In this document: piece after piece, positions 16,376 to 25,468 of the stretch
Layout: each line of letters opens with the position of its first letter
Position numbering within the stretch: position 1 is the stretch's first letter
Made by a program: the position numbers and the translations under genes
Notes under the pieces: generated by a model
Told to the model about the DNA's origin: nothing
The model's database searches: none
What the model saw: the letters and a program-made list of their open reading frames with translations, nothing else
Origin: Streptomyces nigrescens
Lineage (GTDB): Bacteria; Actinomycetota; Actinomycetes; Streptomycetales; Streptomycetaceae
DNA length: 64,000 nucleotides
NCBI GenBank assembly: GCA_024349765.1
Contig: AP026073.1
Coordinates: 3,968,001 to 4,032,000, forward strand
Direction: 5' to 3'

Positions 16376-16632
16376 CTGGTGGCGCTCACGGAATGGACCC
16401 CCCAGGCCATCCGCGTGCCGCGCACCGCCCGGATTGGCGCCGTCAAGGCCCAGCAGCCAGGCCGTCAACCAGAACCGCACCCCGCTCATCACGGGGACAC
16501 CCAGCGAGAGCCTGAGAGAAGATGCGGGGCCTGACCACCGGCAGGCTGCCTCGGCTGTCGTCAAACGATCGAATGACGACAGGCGAGACGGGCGTCCAAT
16601 GAACCCGGACTTTTCAGGGCCTGTTCGCGGCT

Positions 16633-16650
16633 CGGATCCCATGAGATCCG
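16633..16650. promoter_or_regulatory. Palindrome upstream of resolvase, possible res subsite
   Basis: CGGATCCCATGAGATCCG contains a 6-bp inverted repeat (CGGATC/GATCCG) 66 bp upstream of the serine recombinase start. Resolvase genes normally have their crossover (res) site directly upstream, so this is a reasonable but unproven candidate. Confidence 0.3.
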
Positions 16651-16716
16651 ATGGAGGCTGATGACAGGGTTTGCTGACAGCTAGGGGCGAATGCGACATC
16701 GAAACAGGGGAGCGGC

Positions 16717-17566
16717 ATGGCCGACCTGGTCTACAAGCGAGTATCGACCGACCAGCAGTCGACCGGCCGTCAAAACCTCGTGCTCGACGAGGCCGGGATC
16801 GAGGACCCGATCGTCTTCGAGGAAGAGGCCGACACCTCCAGCCGCCTCCACCCGCTGCAACGAACGAAGTTCGGCGAGCTGCTCGCCTACGCACGGCCGG
16901 GCGACACCGTGCACATCTCCGAGATGTTCCGCCTCGTGCGCGGCACCCAGCACATCCTCGACGTGCTCGACGTCCTCCACGCCGGCCGCCTCGCCCTGTG
17001 CACATCCACGACGGCGCGTTCTCCGCGATGGACCTCACCGCCCGCCACCCGCGCACCGGAGAACTGCTGTCCACCGTGAAGTTCATGGTGCAGACCCTCG
17101 CCGCCGCCGGCGAACTCCAGCGTGACCTCCAGCGCGAGCTGACGTACGACGGGCTGCGGGCCGCCGAGACGAAGGGCAACAAGGGCGGCCGACGCCCAGT
17201 CGTCACGGCAACGAAGGCCGCCGCCGTACGCGCCGCGTACCTGGACGGCCAGTCCATCGCCAGTCTTGCCCGCGAACACGACGTCAGCCGCGGTGCCATC
17301 CGCACGGCCGTTGCCGACCTCATGCCCGAGCGTGCCGCCGTCCACCAGGACGTCCCGGCCTCGGAGCTGGCGGTCGCCCTCGACATGCCGGGCAAGGTCG
17401 CCGACTTCTACTCGCGGCCGAACTGGACGACGCGGAGCGCGCCGCGCTCGACCAAGGCGTGACTGTACGGCGAGGTCAGGGCTACACGTTGCGCGTCAGC
17501 GCCGTGCCCTCGGTACACCGGGCACTACTCGCCCACTGCCAGCCTCTCGACGGCGCTCGGCGCTGA
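16717..17566 (+). pseudogene. Serine recombinase (Tn3-resolvase type), two frameshifts
   Basis: The N-terminus reads MADLVYKRVSTDQQSTGRQN with the catalytic Ser in RVSTDQQ, then TSSRLHPLQRTKFGELLAYA and the VHISEMFRL-type core. A frameshift near 16998 moves the reading into IHDGAFSAMDLTARHPRTGE, followed by the helix-turn-helix (AAYLDGQSIASLAREHDVSR). A second shift near 17408 leads into LLAAELDDAERAALDQGV and ends at TGA 17564-17566. Restored, it would be ~280 aa. Resolvases of this kind come from transposons and plasmids. Confidence 0.8.
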
Positions 17567-17643
17567 TAGACCGCCGAGACTGCGGCCCAGAACGCTACAC
17601 AGGGCTACTCGCCACCTGGCCGTAGCTATACGAGGACAGGGCC

Positions 17644-18027
17644 GTGACCAATGCCTTCCTGCCCACCCTGCGCCGGTCCCCGCGCCCACGCATCGTCAAC
17701 ATCTCCAGTGGCACCGCGTCGCTGACCTGGGGCACCGCCCCTAACCCCCAGTTCACCCCGGGAAGCGGCGGCGCCACCGCCTACCGGTCGTCCAAGGCCG
17801 CCCTCAACGTCCTCACCCTCCTCTACGCCCAGACGCTGGCCGAGGACGGCTTCAAGGTCAACGCGCTCGCCCCCGGCTTGCGGGCCGCCGACCTCAACCC
17901 CCGGGCTGCCGCTGCCGGCGGCGACCCGGCCGAGGCCGCCCAGGGTGCCCTCCGCCTGGCCCTGCTGCCGGACGACGGCCCCACCGGTGGCTTCTTCTCC
18001 TGGGACGGAACGCCCGTGCCCTGGTGA
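17644..18027 (+). pseudogene. SDR C-terminal half
   Basis: Starting at GTG 17644 the frame reads IVNISSGTASLTWGTAP, AYRSSKAALNVLTLLYAQTL (catalytic Tyr-xxx-Lys with preceding Ser) and VNALAPGLRAADLNP, the second half of an SDR. The nucleotide-binding Rossmann half is missing; the upstream DNA belongs to the resolvase remnant. It ends 4 bp before another IS remnant. Confidence 0.75.
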
Positions 18028-18031
18028 TCAG

Positions 18032-18850
18032 TTATGGGCGGCGTCGGGGGCGGGCGTCCCAGCGGTGGGTGGTCCATGCCCGTCGGATCGGACTGCGGAC
18101 GGTGATGATCGTGTCGGTCAGGTCGAAGAAGGCGTTGATGACGGTAGTGCGGCGTTCGTAGCAGCGGGCGAGCCGGTGGAAAGCGTTCTGTCAGGCATGG
18201 GTGCGCTCGACGTATCACCGCTGGCTCGCCTGGATCGGTGCCTTCTCGCCCTTGTGCGCGATGCGGCCGTGCACCTTGCGGACGGTGAGTTCGGTGCGAG
18301 TCTTGTCCGAGTCGTAGCCGGCGTCCAGGTGCACGGTAATGTCATGGGGCAGCGGCCCGAGGTCGTCCAGCAGGTCCAGGGTCGGGGCAAGCAGCGGGGA
18401 GTCGTGGCGGTTCGCCCCGGCCGAGCGGAACTCCATAACCATCCGTCATGCGCGAGCGTTTCAGGCCCAGTTTACGGAGAGCGTCCGGCGACTTCGCCGC
18501 CGCCGGGGGCCTTGGTGATGGAGCCGTCGACGGCGATCTGGTCGAGCACCAGCTCGACGATCCGGTCGTAGGCATCCAGCGCGATATGTCTGAGCCCGGC
18601 GAAGAGGCCGAGCCGGATCCACTCGTCACGGCGGTTGCGGATGGTGGTCGCTGAGCAGGTCGTGTCGGCGATCGCCTGGTAGGAGCAGCCGAACCGCAGC
18701 AGTTGCAGCAGCTTGTCGAACACGATCCGGTCGCCGATGCGGGCCGGTGGCAGCCCAGCGGATGGGACGGATCGACGCCGGGCGCTCGGGCAGTAACGCC
18801 GCGAATTGGTCCCAGAGCGAGTCGGCCAGCCGTTATGGAAGCACGGGCAC
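18032..18850 (-). pseudogene. Decayed IS5-family transposase (same family as 8669-9645)
   Basis: Pieces in several reverse frames: GDRIVFDKLLQLLRFGCSYQ, CSATTIRNRRDEWIRLGLFA and DQIAVDGSITKAPGGGEVAG; then GANRHDSPLLAPTLDLLDDL and TVHLDAGYDSDKTRTELTVR; and finally the C-terminal RRAWTTHRWDARPRRRP with TAA at 18032-18034. Together they cover most of the protein with at least three frameshifts and a stop inside the catalytic tail. The left inverted repeat is lost at the junction with the SDR stub. Confidence 0.7.
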
Positions 18851-19040
18851 AGGTCGTCCCCCCAGTGATCACAGAGCGCCGCAATTCCATGATCACCGGA
18901 ACCTGTGCCTGCCTTGCTGTCAGGGCTCCCCGCGCCGCCTATATGCGCGGCCTCTTGGATGACACCGACTGCCTGGGCGCGATGAACGACCGCCGCCGAG
19001 ACCACGGCGAGAGGCAGGCTCGCTGACCAGCGCGTTTCTT

Positions 19041-19421
19041 TCAACAACCAAATGGGGGGCCGGGGTCCTGCTTGCCTTTCTCCTCGTGCCGCCCGTAATC
19101 GTTGAGCAGTAGTTGCGTGGTGATGTTGATGTGCTGGCTGAGTGCCTCGACGACGCCTGGTACATCCCGGGCGATCCATCCCAGGTGAAGGAGAAGGTTG
19201 CCCATCTGAACGCCAGACGTGTGCTGCGCATCTGACCGCAGCGCCTCGTCGGCAAGGTCGCCCAGCTCGGGCAGGGAGTCTGGTCCGGAGAAGACGGCGT
19301 GGCAGGCGAGCCGCTCGGCAGCCGTGGGATGCTCGCCGAACAGGGGCGCCAGACCCCGCCGGTGCGACTCCCTGTTCTGCTGCTTCGGCTGGGCATCGGA
19401 GTCAGCCGACAGTCGCACCAT
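19041..19421 (-). CDS. Hypothetical protein
   Basis: About 126 aa from ATG 19421 (or ~160 aa from 19523). It is all-alpha: HRRGLAPLFGEHPTAAERLA, ELGDLADEALRSDAQH, VQMGNLLLHLGWIARDVPGV, and HINITTQLLLNDYGRHEEKG. It looks like a real soluble protein, but I recognise no family. No signal peptide and no neighbours in the same operon. Confidence 0.5.
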   Translation of the reverse strand: MVRLSADSDAQPKQQNRESHRRGLAPLFGEHPTAAERLACHAVFSGPDSLPELGDLADEALRSDAQHTSGVQMGNLLLHLGWIARDVPGVVEALSQHINITTQLLLNDYGRHEEKGKQDPGPPFGC

Positions 19422-19551
19422 GTTCTGCCGCCCCCTACTTGTCCTGCTCGCAACCGTCGCGCCGACCTTCGGCGCGACGGCCTGAGCGGCGGCGCCGACG
19501 GGAGAGGAGGTGGACACGGGCATCGCACCCTCCCCGGCGCGTGATCAGCTG

Positions 19552-20244
19552 TCAGATGGAGTCCGGGGCCAAGCCCGGGTCATCCCCGCACTGGGGCAGG
19601 AGGGCCGCGATCTCGGCTGCCGGGCGGCCTGTGTGCAGGCTGAGCAGGTCGGCGATCAGGTCGTCCAGGGGTGGCCAGGGAATGTTCCCGTGGTCGTTGT
19701 AGAGGCTGACCAGGCCGTGCAGCGCGGTCCAGAGCATGAGGCCGGCCTGCCACTGCTGCTCCGCCGAGGGCTGCCTGCGCTCTCCCTCGGCGGCGGCCGC
19801 CAGGGAGGTCACGACGGCCTCGAGCAGTTCGGCCCCGGCGCCGTGCGCTGATCCGGGGACAAGGTCGTCCGGCATCCGCCCGCCGAAGAGAGTGCGGTAA
19901 TGGCCGGGCTGGCCGACTCCCCAGCGCACGTAGGCCGCGCACCGGGCGACGAGGTCGACCAGTGGATCCGGGGCTGACTGCGCGGCCTGGTCCATCAAAC
20001 GGGCCAGTTCCTCATAGCGCAGCCGCAGCACGTGCTGGATCAATGCGCCCAGGTCGGGGAAGTGGCTGTAAATGCTGGCAGGTGCCACCCCGACCTCACG
20101 CGCTACCTGCCGCAGCGTCAGCGTCTCCGGCTGATCAAGGGTGGACAGCAGCTTCGCCGCGGCGTCTACGAGCTGGGCCTTGAGAACCTGCCCCTGGCCG
20201 CGCGGATTGCGGCGGCGGGGAGCGGAGCGCTCCTGAGACGACAT
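19552..20244 (-). CDS. TetR family regulator divergent from NAD(P)-binding reductase
   Basis: About 230 aa. The N-terminal helix-turn-helix reads TLTLRQVAREVGVAPASIYS then HFPDLGALIQHVLRLRYEEL; the C-terminal helices resemble the WHG/TetR_C type (ALHGLVSLYNDHGNIPW). ATG at 20244 is preceded by GAAGGAGG. It is transcribed away from the reductase gene at 20380, and the 136-bp gap holds two 17-bp operator copies, so it most likely represses both genes. Confidence 0.87.
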   Translation of the reverse strand: MSSQERSAPRRRNPRGQGQVLKAQLVDAAAKLLSTLDQPETLTLRQVAREVGVAPASIYSHFPDLGALIQHVLRLRYEELARLMDQAAQSAPDPLVDLVARCAAYVRWGVGQPGHYRTLFGGRMPDDLVPGSAHGAGAELLEAVVTSLAAAAEGERRQPSAEQQWQAGLMLWTALHGLVSLYNDHGNIPWPPLDDLIADLLSLHTGRPAAEIAALLPQCGDDPGLAPDSI

Positions 20245-20311
20245 CTTCGCCTCCTTCTGACCAGTGCGAACAGTTGAGCAACAGATGTTCACCGTACAGG
20301 CAGCTCACGCC

Positions 20312-20361
20312 TTGACAGCACTAACCAACGGTTGTTTACTTAAGTAACCAACACTTGTTTA
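20312..20361 (+). promoter_or_regulatory. Promoter with two TetR-type operators
   Basis: TTGACA (20312-20317) and TTTACT (20335-20340), 17 bp apart, form a promoter for the reductase. Two 17-bp near-identical sites, TAACCAACGGTTGTTTA (20322-20338) and TAACCAACACTTGTTTA (20345-20361), each partly palindromic and 23 bp apart, cover the -10 region and transcription start. Confidence 0.7.
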
Positions 20362-20379
20362 GTTAGAGGGGGAATGATC

Positions 20380-20994
20380 ATGCGCATAGCCGTACTCGGA
20401 GCGTCAGGGCGGACCGGCAGCGCGCTCGTCGACAAAGCGCTGGAACGGGGACACGAGGTCGTGGCCCTGGTTCGCACGCCGGCCAAGGTCACCGTGCCCG
20501 CGTCGCGGCGGGTCGAGGTCCGGAAGGCGGATGTCACCGTCCCGCAGAGCTTCCCCGACCTGACCGACGTCGACGTGACCGTCTCTGCCATCGGTATCGG
20601 TAAGGGTGACGGCCCGGGCGCACTGGTCGCCGGGGCCAGGGTGCTCGCGGCGGCGAACGTTCGCGCGACGGTATGGCTCGGCGCACTGGGCTCGGGCGTG
20701 TCGAGTCGATCGGGTGGGCTGATCTATGCGGGGGTGATGCGGATGTTCGTCGGCTCGGAGCTGGCCGAGAAGGTCGAGGCCGACCAGATCGCCCTGGATG
20801 CCGGCGCTACGGTGTTCCACGCCCCGGACGTCACCGATGGCCCTCTCAGCCCTACCCGCCACATCGTGCCACTGGCGGACCTGCGGCGTCCGCTGCTGCC
20901 GCCCCGAATCTCCCGGGCCACGCTGGCCTCCTTGTTGCTGGACGAGGCGGAGACGGGCCGGCACGGTACCGGAATCGTCGTACCCCTGAGTTAG
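20380..20994 (+). CDS. NAD(P)H-binding reductase (atypical SDR, NmrA-like)
   Basis: 204 aa. The N-terminal Rossmann motif is MRIAVLGASGRTGSALVDKA (GASGRTG), followed by VVALVRTPAKV for cofactor specificity and DVDVTVSAIG; there is no classical YxxxK. It is of the NAD(P)-binding family that includes flavin-reductase- and anthocyanidin-reductase-like proteins. ATG at 20380 has GGGGGA eight bases upstream; ATG at 20374 is possible but too close. It is controlled by the divergent TetR. Confidence 0.83.
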   Translation: MRIAVLGASGRTGSALVDKALERGHEVVALVRTPAKVTVPASRRVEVRKADVTVPQSFPDLTDVDVTVSAIGIGKGDGPGALVAGARVLAAANVRATVWLGALGSGVSSRSGGLIYAGVMRMFVGSELAEKVEADQIALDAGATVFHAPDVTDGPLSPTRHIVPLADLRRPLLPPRISRATLASLLLDEAETGRHGTGIVVPLS

Positions 20995-21225
20995 TCATCG
21001 GTTGACGCGACAGCCCCCGTTGTTCACAGGGCGGGAGCGAACCACCATCGGCGACCGCGATCGCGGTTGTGTAGACGGCCGTGCCCGGCACCGACACGTG
21101 ACAGGGGGCTGCCCCTCGTCCGGCACGCCGAGGTCAACGAGCACCGGCCGTCGCGGTACCCCGAACAAGGTCGCCTGGGCGAATCAGGCATCGCCTGGTG
21201 CGAGTAACTGCATCGGAAGGCCATC

Positions 21226-21978
21226 ATGAGCAACTTCTCAGGAAAAATAGGACTCGTGACGGGTGCTGGAAGCGGAATCGGCCGCGCGACGGCGATCGAG
21301 CTGGCCCGGCAGGGCGCCACCGTCACCGTCACCGACATCAACGAGGCCACCGCCGTCGAGACCACCGAAATGATCAGGAAGGACGGCGGAGAGGCACTGG
21401 CACTCAGCGTCGACATCGCCGACGAGGACGCGGTGCGGACGGCCGTCGAACGCACGGTCGAGAAGTACGGCGGCCTCGACTTCGCTGTGAACAACGCCGG
21501 CCTGGACTCACACCACCGGCAGCTCGACCAAATGCCCCTGGAGGAGTTCGAGCGCGTGACCCACGTCAACCTGGGCGGGACCTTCCTCTGCATGAAGTAC
21601 GAGCTACCCGCTCTGCAGAGCCGCGGCGGCGGCGCGATCGTCAACGTCGCCTCCAACGGCGGCCTGTACGCAATCCCGACCGCCCCCGCCTACGTGGCAG
21701 CCAAGCACGGCATCGTCGGGCTCACCAAGGTCGCCGCTGTGGACTACGCGCCGCACAACATCCGCGTCAACGCCGTCTGCCCAGGCCTGACCCGTACACC
21801 CGGCTTCGAAAGGGTGGCGGCCGGCACCGACTTGATCGCGATGCAGGAGGCGATAACCCCACTCGGCCGGATGGCCACATCGGAAGAGGCCGCCGCAGCC
21901 GCAGTCTGGCTCTGCTCGGACGCCGCGTCCTACATCACCGGGATCGCGCTGTCGGTCGACGGCGGACGGCGGGCATGA
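21226..21978 (+). CDS. Short-chain dehydrogenase/reductase (FabG-like)
   Basis: 250 aa, a complete classical SDR: TGAGSGIGRAT (cofactor), DINEA after strand 2 (Asp favouring NAD), NNAGLD, the Ser of VASNGG, catalytic YVAAK, and the C-terminal YITGIALSVDGGRRA. GGAAGG lies upstream of the ATG. It follows the NAD(P)-binding reductase by ~230 bp of apparently non-coding DNA, so co-regulation is possible but not shown. Confidence 0.9.
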   Translation: MSNFSGKIGLVTGAGSGIGRATAIELARQGATVTVTDINEATAVETTEMIRKDGGEALALSVDIADEDAVRTAVERTVEKYGGLDFAVNNAGLDSHHRQLDQMPLEEFERVTHVNLGGTFLCMKYELPALQSRGGGAIVNVASNGGLYAIPTAPAYVAAKHGIVGLTKVAAVDYAPHNIRVNAVCPGLTRTPGFERVAAGTDLIAMQEAITPLGRMATSEEAAAAAVWLCSDAASYITGIALSVDGGRRA

Positions 21979-21984
21979 GGGCAA

Positions 21985-22210
21985 GGTGTCGCGCTCAGCG
22001 CGGTCGACGGTCAGCGACCAGCGGAGCTTGGTGCTCACCCAATCGGACAGGTAGGTGCACTGGGCGTCGACAGCCGGCGGCATCCACTGGACGGGGTCCT
22101 GGTCGGCTTTGGAGCGGTTGCTCTTGGCGGTGACGGCGACCAGGGAGCGTTCGGCGCCGAGGTCGTTGGCGTATGCCTGGCGCCGGGCTGCGGTCCACTG
22201 CGAGGCGCCA
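21985..22210 (-). pseudogene. HNH endonuclease (DUF1524/GmrSD-type) C-terminal stub
   Basis: The reverse frame reads WTAARRQAYANDLGAERSLV, AVTAKSNRSKADQDPVQWMP and CTYLSDWVSTKLRWSLTVDR, the C-terminal part of the secreted HNH/DUF1524 nuclease family with its NRSK..DP..W motif. Both the N-terminal half (signal peptide, HNH His) and the native stop are missing. Confidence 0.65.
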
Positions 22211-22315
22211 GTTGGCGGGGACCGTCATTCGGAAAGTGCTGTATTCCGCTGAGAGCCGGTCCGTGAGCTCAACAGGAGGAGGCGAGTGGGTGGTGGAGAG
22301 CCGTGTTCCTTCCGC

Positions 22316-22765
22316 CTATCGCTGGATGTAGCCCTCTCTCAGTGGGTCGCCGATGAGATCGAGGACCTGCTCCGCCGCAGCGGCGAGTGCTGCCTTGTCT
22401 CCGAGTTCGGCCACGTGTTGATGGCCATTCAGCAGGGTTCTGCCGAGTGCGGGATCCGCGCTGAGGAGTCTGCCGGGCAGCCACTTGCAAATGCCTGTCC
22501 AGGCTTGATGGCGGGCGGTGAGGAGATGCGCGGCTTCGCGCAAGGTGTGGTCGGCCAGGGCAAGCTGTTCATAGCGGATGGTCGACGGGGTGTCGATCAA
22601 ATCGTCCATGAAGCAGGTGAGGAGGTAGCGCCCTCGCTCCCATTCGGTGGGGGCGAGGGCGATAGGGTTCCATCGTCCGCCCCGACCGTCGTTCTTCGGA
22701 AAGTGCGGCTCCAGCTGCAGCCATTCAGAGCCAGTCAGATCACCCCGCCCCACACGGCCCTGCAC
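22316..22765 (-). pseudogene. Chimera: transposase N-terminus fused to nucleotidyltransferase-like C-terminus
   Basis: The first ~33 residues from 22765 (GDLTGSEWLQLEPHFPKNDG, RGGRW) are the start of an IS5-type transposase. The rest (ERGRYLLTCFMDDLIDTPST, TARHQAWTGICKWLPGRLLS, AEQVLDLIGDPLREGYIQR) resembles the helical C-terminal domain of aminoglycoside nucleotidyltransferase-like proteins. One open frame joins two unrelated fragments at about 22667, so it is a recombination product. The N-terminal catalytic domain of the nucleotidyltransferase is absent. Confidence 0.55.
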
Positions 22766-23108
22766 GATCCGGCAGCCCGGCTCGTCACCGACCTGTCAGA
22801 CAGGCCCTGGAAGCCGCTGGAGCCGACCGTCGGCGTCAGCCGCTCGGCTGTCAGGAACTGGGCGAAACGCCACGCGAACTTCCCGAAAGTCGCGCTGCTG
22901 ACGGGAATCGGGGACAGGCGTAGGAAGACGTCCCGCCCTCCGAGTTCCTCGACCTTGTCCACAACAGCCGAACAAGTAACGCGGACTGAACCCGCCCCGC
23001 AGTACCTCGTCGCCCCGCGGTCCTCTTACGAGCGGACGATCGGTGATCCGACGACGCTGTGACGGGGGATACGGAGCGGGGGTGGGGGCGTGGATAGGGT
23101 CCGTGTTC

Positions 23109-23771
23109 ATGACATTCGCGGGATCTGGCAATGACCAGGGAAGCCTGCTCGGGCAAGGCGGCGGTCCGGCCGCTCGCCGCCGGGGCGGTTCGGGTGGGTA
23201 CGCACTCGGGGTCCTCGGCCTCCTTCTGGCCTTCGCCTTTTGTTACTACGGAGCGGCGAACGCGGCCGTCGCCACCGGGCTCGCGGGTACGCACGGCACG
23301 CTGACCGTGAGGGCGTGCCAGAAGCATTCGGGCGGAGCCCACTCCGGGCCGTCGCGAGACTGCGAGGGGGTCTTCCGGCCGGACGGTGACTGGGGTCCGG
23401 GCAGTGACCGGGCTGGCGTTCAGCGGGCTGGCGAGGACGGTGGCGGACGGGACTCGCGGGCGCATATCGGGTCGTGGACGCTACGGCCGGGCGAGGTGAT
23501 CGAGGTCCGTCAGGGCACCGGCGAGTATCTGCGCCCCGGCCACAGCTCGCCCTGGGGGTTTCTCGCCTTCGCCTTCGCCGGGCTGCTGCTGGCCTCCGCC
23601 ATGCTGCCCGTCGCCGTCCGTGGAACCGGGCCGCGGCGGGCGCTCAGGGAGGGCCGCAGTCTCCTGACCGAGGTGCGTGGGACGTGGAGCGGCAGAATCT
23701 CGAAGTGGCTGGCGATCAGCGGCGCCGTCGGCTTGGCGGTTGACATCCTTCTTGCCCTTGTCCTCCCGTAG
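23109..23771 (+). CDS. Hypothetical membrane protein
   Basis: About 220 aa with three membrane segments: ALGVLGLLLAFAFCYYGAAN near residue 32, WGFLAFAFAGLLLASAMLPV in the second half, and WLAISGAVGLAVDILLALVL at the C-terminus. An extracytoplasmic loop of ~90 residues between the first two contains two Cys (VRACQKHS, RDCEGVF), possibly a disulphide. ATG at 23109; a GTG two codons earlier is an alternative. Its stop codon abuts an IS inverted repeat at 23771. Function unknown. Confidence 0.6.
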   Translation: MTFAGSGNDQGSLLGQGGGPAARRRGGSGGYALGVLGLLLAFAFCYYGAANAAVATGLAGTHGTLTVRACQKHSGGAHSGPSRDCEGVFRPDGDWGPGSDRAGVQRAGEDGGGRDSRAHIGSWTLRPGEVIEVRQGTGEYLRPGHSSPWGFLAFAFAGLLLASAMLPVAVRGTGPRRALREGRSLLTEVRGTWSGRISKWLAISGAVGLAVDILLALVLP

Positions 23772-23791
23772 AGCTCGTAACACGATCTTGT
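23771..23791. repeat. Extra IS terminal inverted repeat
   Basis: GAGCTCGTAACACGATCTTG (23771-23790, plus T) matches the complement of the right end of the IS at 24477-25375 at 20 of 21 positions, better than that IS's own left end at 24477 does (about 15 of 21). It is preceded by TA, as is the 24477 end, while TA also follows the right end. Confidence 0.75.
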
Positions 23792-23816
23792 GGTCTCAGA
23801 GAGGGAGCGCCGATGC

Positions 23817-24410
23817 TCACTTCTCGGGGTCGGACCAAGTCGCCACGAGTGCTCGCCGATCTGGAAAGCGGGGACTGGAGACGATTTCCTGGGTGGGTTC
23901 ACCGTTGAGCCAGCACACTTGCTCGGGGGCGCCGTCGCCAGTGTCGAACAGGCAGCACACTCCGCCGCTGTCGGCGGTGAGGTCGGTGAACACCTTCCTG
24001 ATGTTGGCCGACCGTGCGAACAAGCGGCTCATCCCCGACGTCGCTGCCCAGCACTCCACCGACGTGTAGCCGGGGTGCAGGAAGGACTCGAACCGGATCG
24101 TCGCGTAGATGTACCCGATCTGGATGCGGCCGTCCGTCTTGAGGCCGTTCCTCTGCGCGTACTCGCGCAGTGCATCATCGACGTCGAACATGAGGGACGT
24201 GTCGAGCTCGAGCGTGCTGCTCGTGGAGCAGTCGACCGGCTCGCTCTTGAAATGGGACGTGAACGGGAGGACGAGCCGGTCACCGCCGGGCAGGGTGATC
24301 TCAAGCGGCGGCACGGCACGTGCCGGTGGCGCCAGCTCGGCCAGATTGGCCAACGCCCTGGCGACATTCCGAGGACGCAGATAGATGTCGTAGCCGTAGA
24401 TCAGTCCCAC
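23817..24410 (-). CDS. Hypothetical protein, possible IS passenger gene
   Basis: 197 aa, soluble, mostly beta (LEITLPGGDRLVLPFTSHFK, IQIGYIYATIRFESFLHPGY, GGVCCLFDTGDGAPEQVCWL), acidic C-terminus. GTG start at 24410 with AGGGGGAA upstream. I recognise no family. It lies between two copies of the same IS inverted repeat (23771 and 24477) and points in the same direction as the transposase, immediately downstream of it, so it could be cargo of a larger element spanning 23771-25375. Confidence 0.65.
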   Translation of the reverse strand: MGLIYGYDIYLRPRNVARALANLAELAPPARAVPPLEITLPGGDRLVLPFTSHFKSEPVDCSTSSTLELDTSLMFDVDDALREYAQRNGLKTDGRIQIGYIYATIRFESFLHPGYTSVECWAATSGMSRLFARSANIRKVFTDLTADSGGVCCLFDTGDGAPEQVCWLNGEPTQEIVSSPRFPDRRALVATWSDPEK

Positions 24411-24476
24411 AGTTCCCCCTGTCCCAGATGGAACCGCACTCTCTCACGACCCGCCCCTTGGGCGCTTGTCGGTTTA

Positions 24477-25375
24477 GAGCTCTCAACACGTTCATGAGTG
24501 GGTCCTCTTGAGGAGCCGTCAGCAGATCAGGCTGCAGGCCAACGAGAGGAAGGCGTCGTGGAGTTCGAGGCGTCGTTCCCATCGGACGGCGAGGCGTTTG
24601 AACTGGTGGAGCAGGGCGAAGGTCTGCTCGACGACGTAGCGGAGCTTGCCCAGGCCCTGGATGTTCGGGGCGCCCTCGCGGGAGATCACCGGCACGATCC
24701 GGCGTTTGCGCAGTTCACGACGGACGGCCCGGGAGTCGTACGCCTTGTCGCCCAGCAGGGCGTCGGGGCGTCGGCGGGGATGGCCCGGACGTCCGGCGAC
24801 GGGCGGAATGCCGTCGACGAGGGCGAGGGTCTGGGTGATGTCGTTGACGTTCGCCGCGGTGGTGATGGCCTGGAGCGGGGTGCCCTTCCCGTCGCAGATC
24901 AGGTGGTGTTTGCTACCCGTCTTGCGCCGGTCGACTGGCGACGGGCCGATCGCGGCTTCCCCCATTTCGCGCGGATGTGGGAGCCGTCCACGCACGCGCG
25001 GGACCAGTCGAGCTGGCCGGCCGCGTTCAGTTTCGCGAGCAGAATGCGGTGCAACTGGTCGAAGAACCCTGTCTGTTGCCAGCGATCCAGACGCCGCCAG
25101 CAGGTCTGTCCGGAGCCGAAGCCCAGCTCCAGGGGCAGGAGCTGCCAGGCGATGTCCTGGTGCAGGACGTACAGGATGCCCTGCAGGCACAACCGGTCCG
25201 GCACCGGTTTCGGCCCCGGCGACCGCTCGGGCCGGGGCGGCAGCAATGGTTCGATCAGCGCCCACAAGTCGTCGTCCACGATCCACGGCCGAGTCGTCAC
25301 ACCCACCCGAACGGTCAGATCGTCACAACAGTCACGCCCGAGCAGAGCACGTCAACAAGATCCTGTTACGAGCTC
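24477..25375. mobile_element. IS5-family (IS427-group-like) element, 899 bp
   Basis: Left end GAGCTCTCAACACG at 24477 and right end complement GAGCTCGTAACAGGATCTTG at 25375 enclose a two-frame transposase. TA lies outside both ends (TTTA/GAGCTC and GAGCTC/TAAGG), consistent with a short target duplication. A third, better-matching end at 23771 raises the possibility that the real unit is 1.6 kb. Confidence 0.75.
24519..25306 (-). CDS. IS transposase, two overlapping frames (orfA/orfB)
   Basis: Frame A from 25306 begins RPWIVDDDLWALIEPLLPPR and runs through GQTCWRRLDRWQQTGFFDQL to the first catalytic Asp block (DWSRACVDGSHIRAKWG). Frame B continues with GPSPVDRRKTGSKHHLICDG, LLGDKAYDSRAVRRELRKRR and YVVEQTFALLHQFKRLAVRW, ending in TGA at 24519. 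All DDE elements are present if a ribosomal frameshift joins the frames near 24960-24980, which is the usual expression mode of the IS427 group. Probably functional. Confidence 0.8.
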
Positions 25376-25417
25376 TAAGGTCGAATTTTGCTTCGCGACC
25401 TAGGGTGCGCCCGATAG

Positions 25418-25458
25418 GGGCGCCTGCCAGGCATCGGCCCTGGTCAGGCGCCCTTTTC
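25418..25458 (+). terminator. Rho-independent terminator
   Basis: GGGCGCCTG (25418-25426) pairs with CAGGCGCCC (25445-25453); an inner CCAGG/CCTGG stem extends it, and TTTTCT follows. It reads rightwards. No intact plus-strand gene ends just before it, so it may be left from a deleted gene, or insulate the IS. Confidence 0.75.
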
Positions 25459-25468
25459 TCGTGTCTAG

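Noticed and set aside
16286..17395. Upstream extension of the SDR frame to 652 aa
   Set aside because: The SDR has a good ATG with GGAGGAA at 16285; the extension is antisense to the resolvase and low-complexity.
22820..22960. Plus-strand segment GVSRSAVRNWAKRHANFP resembling a helix-turn-helix of DNA methylase-associated proteins
   Set aside because: Too short and without start, stop or continuation; could be chance. Left as a possibility only.
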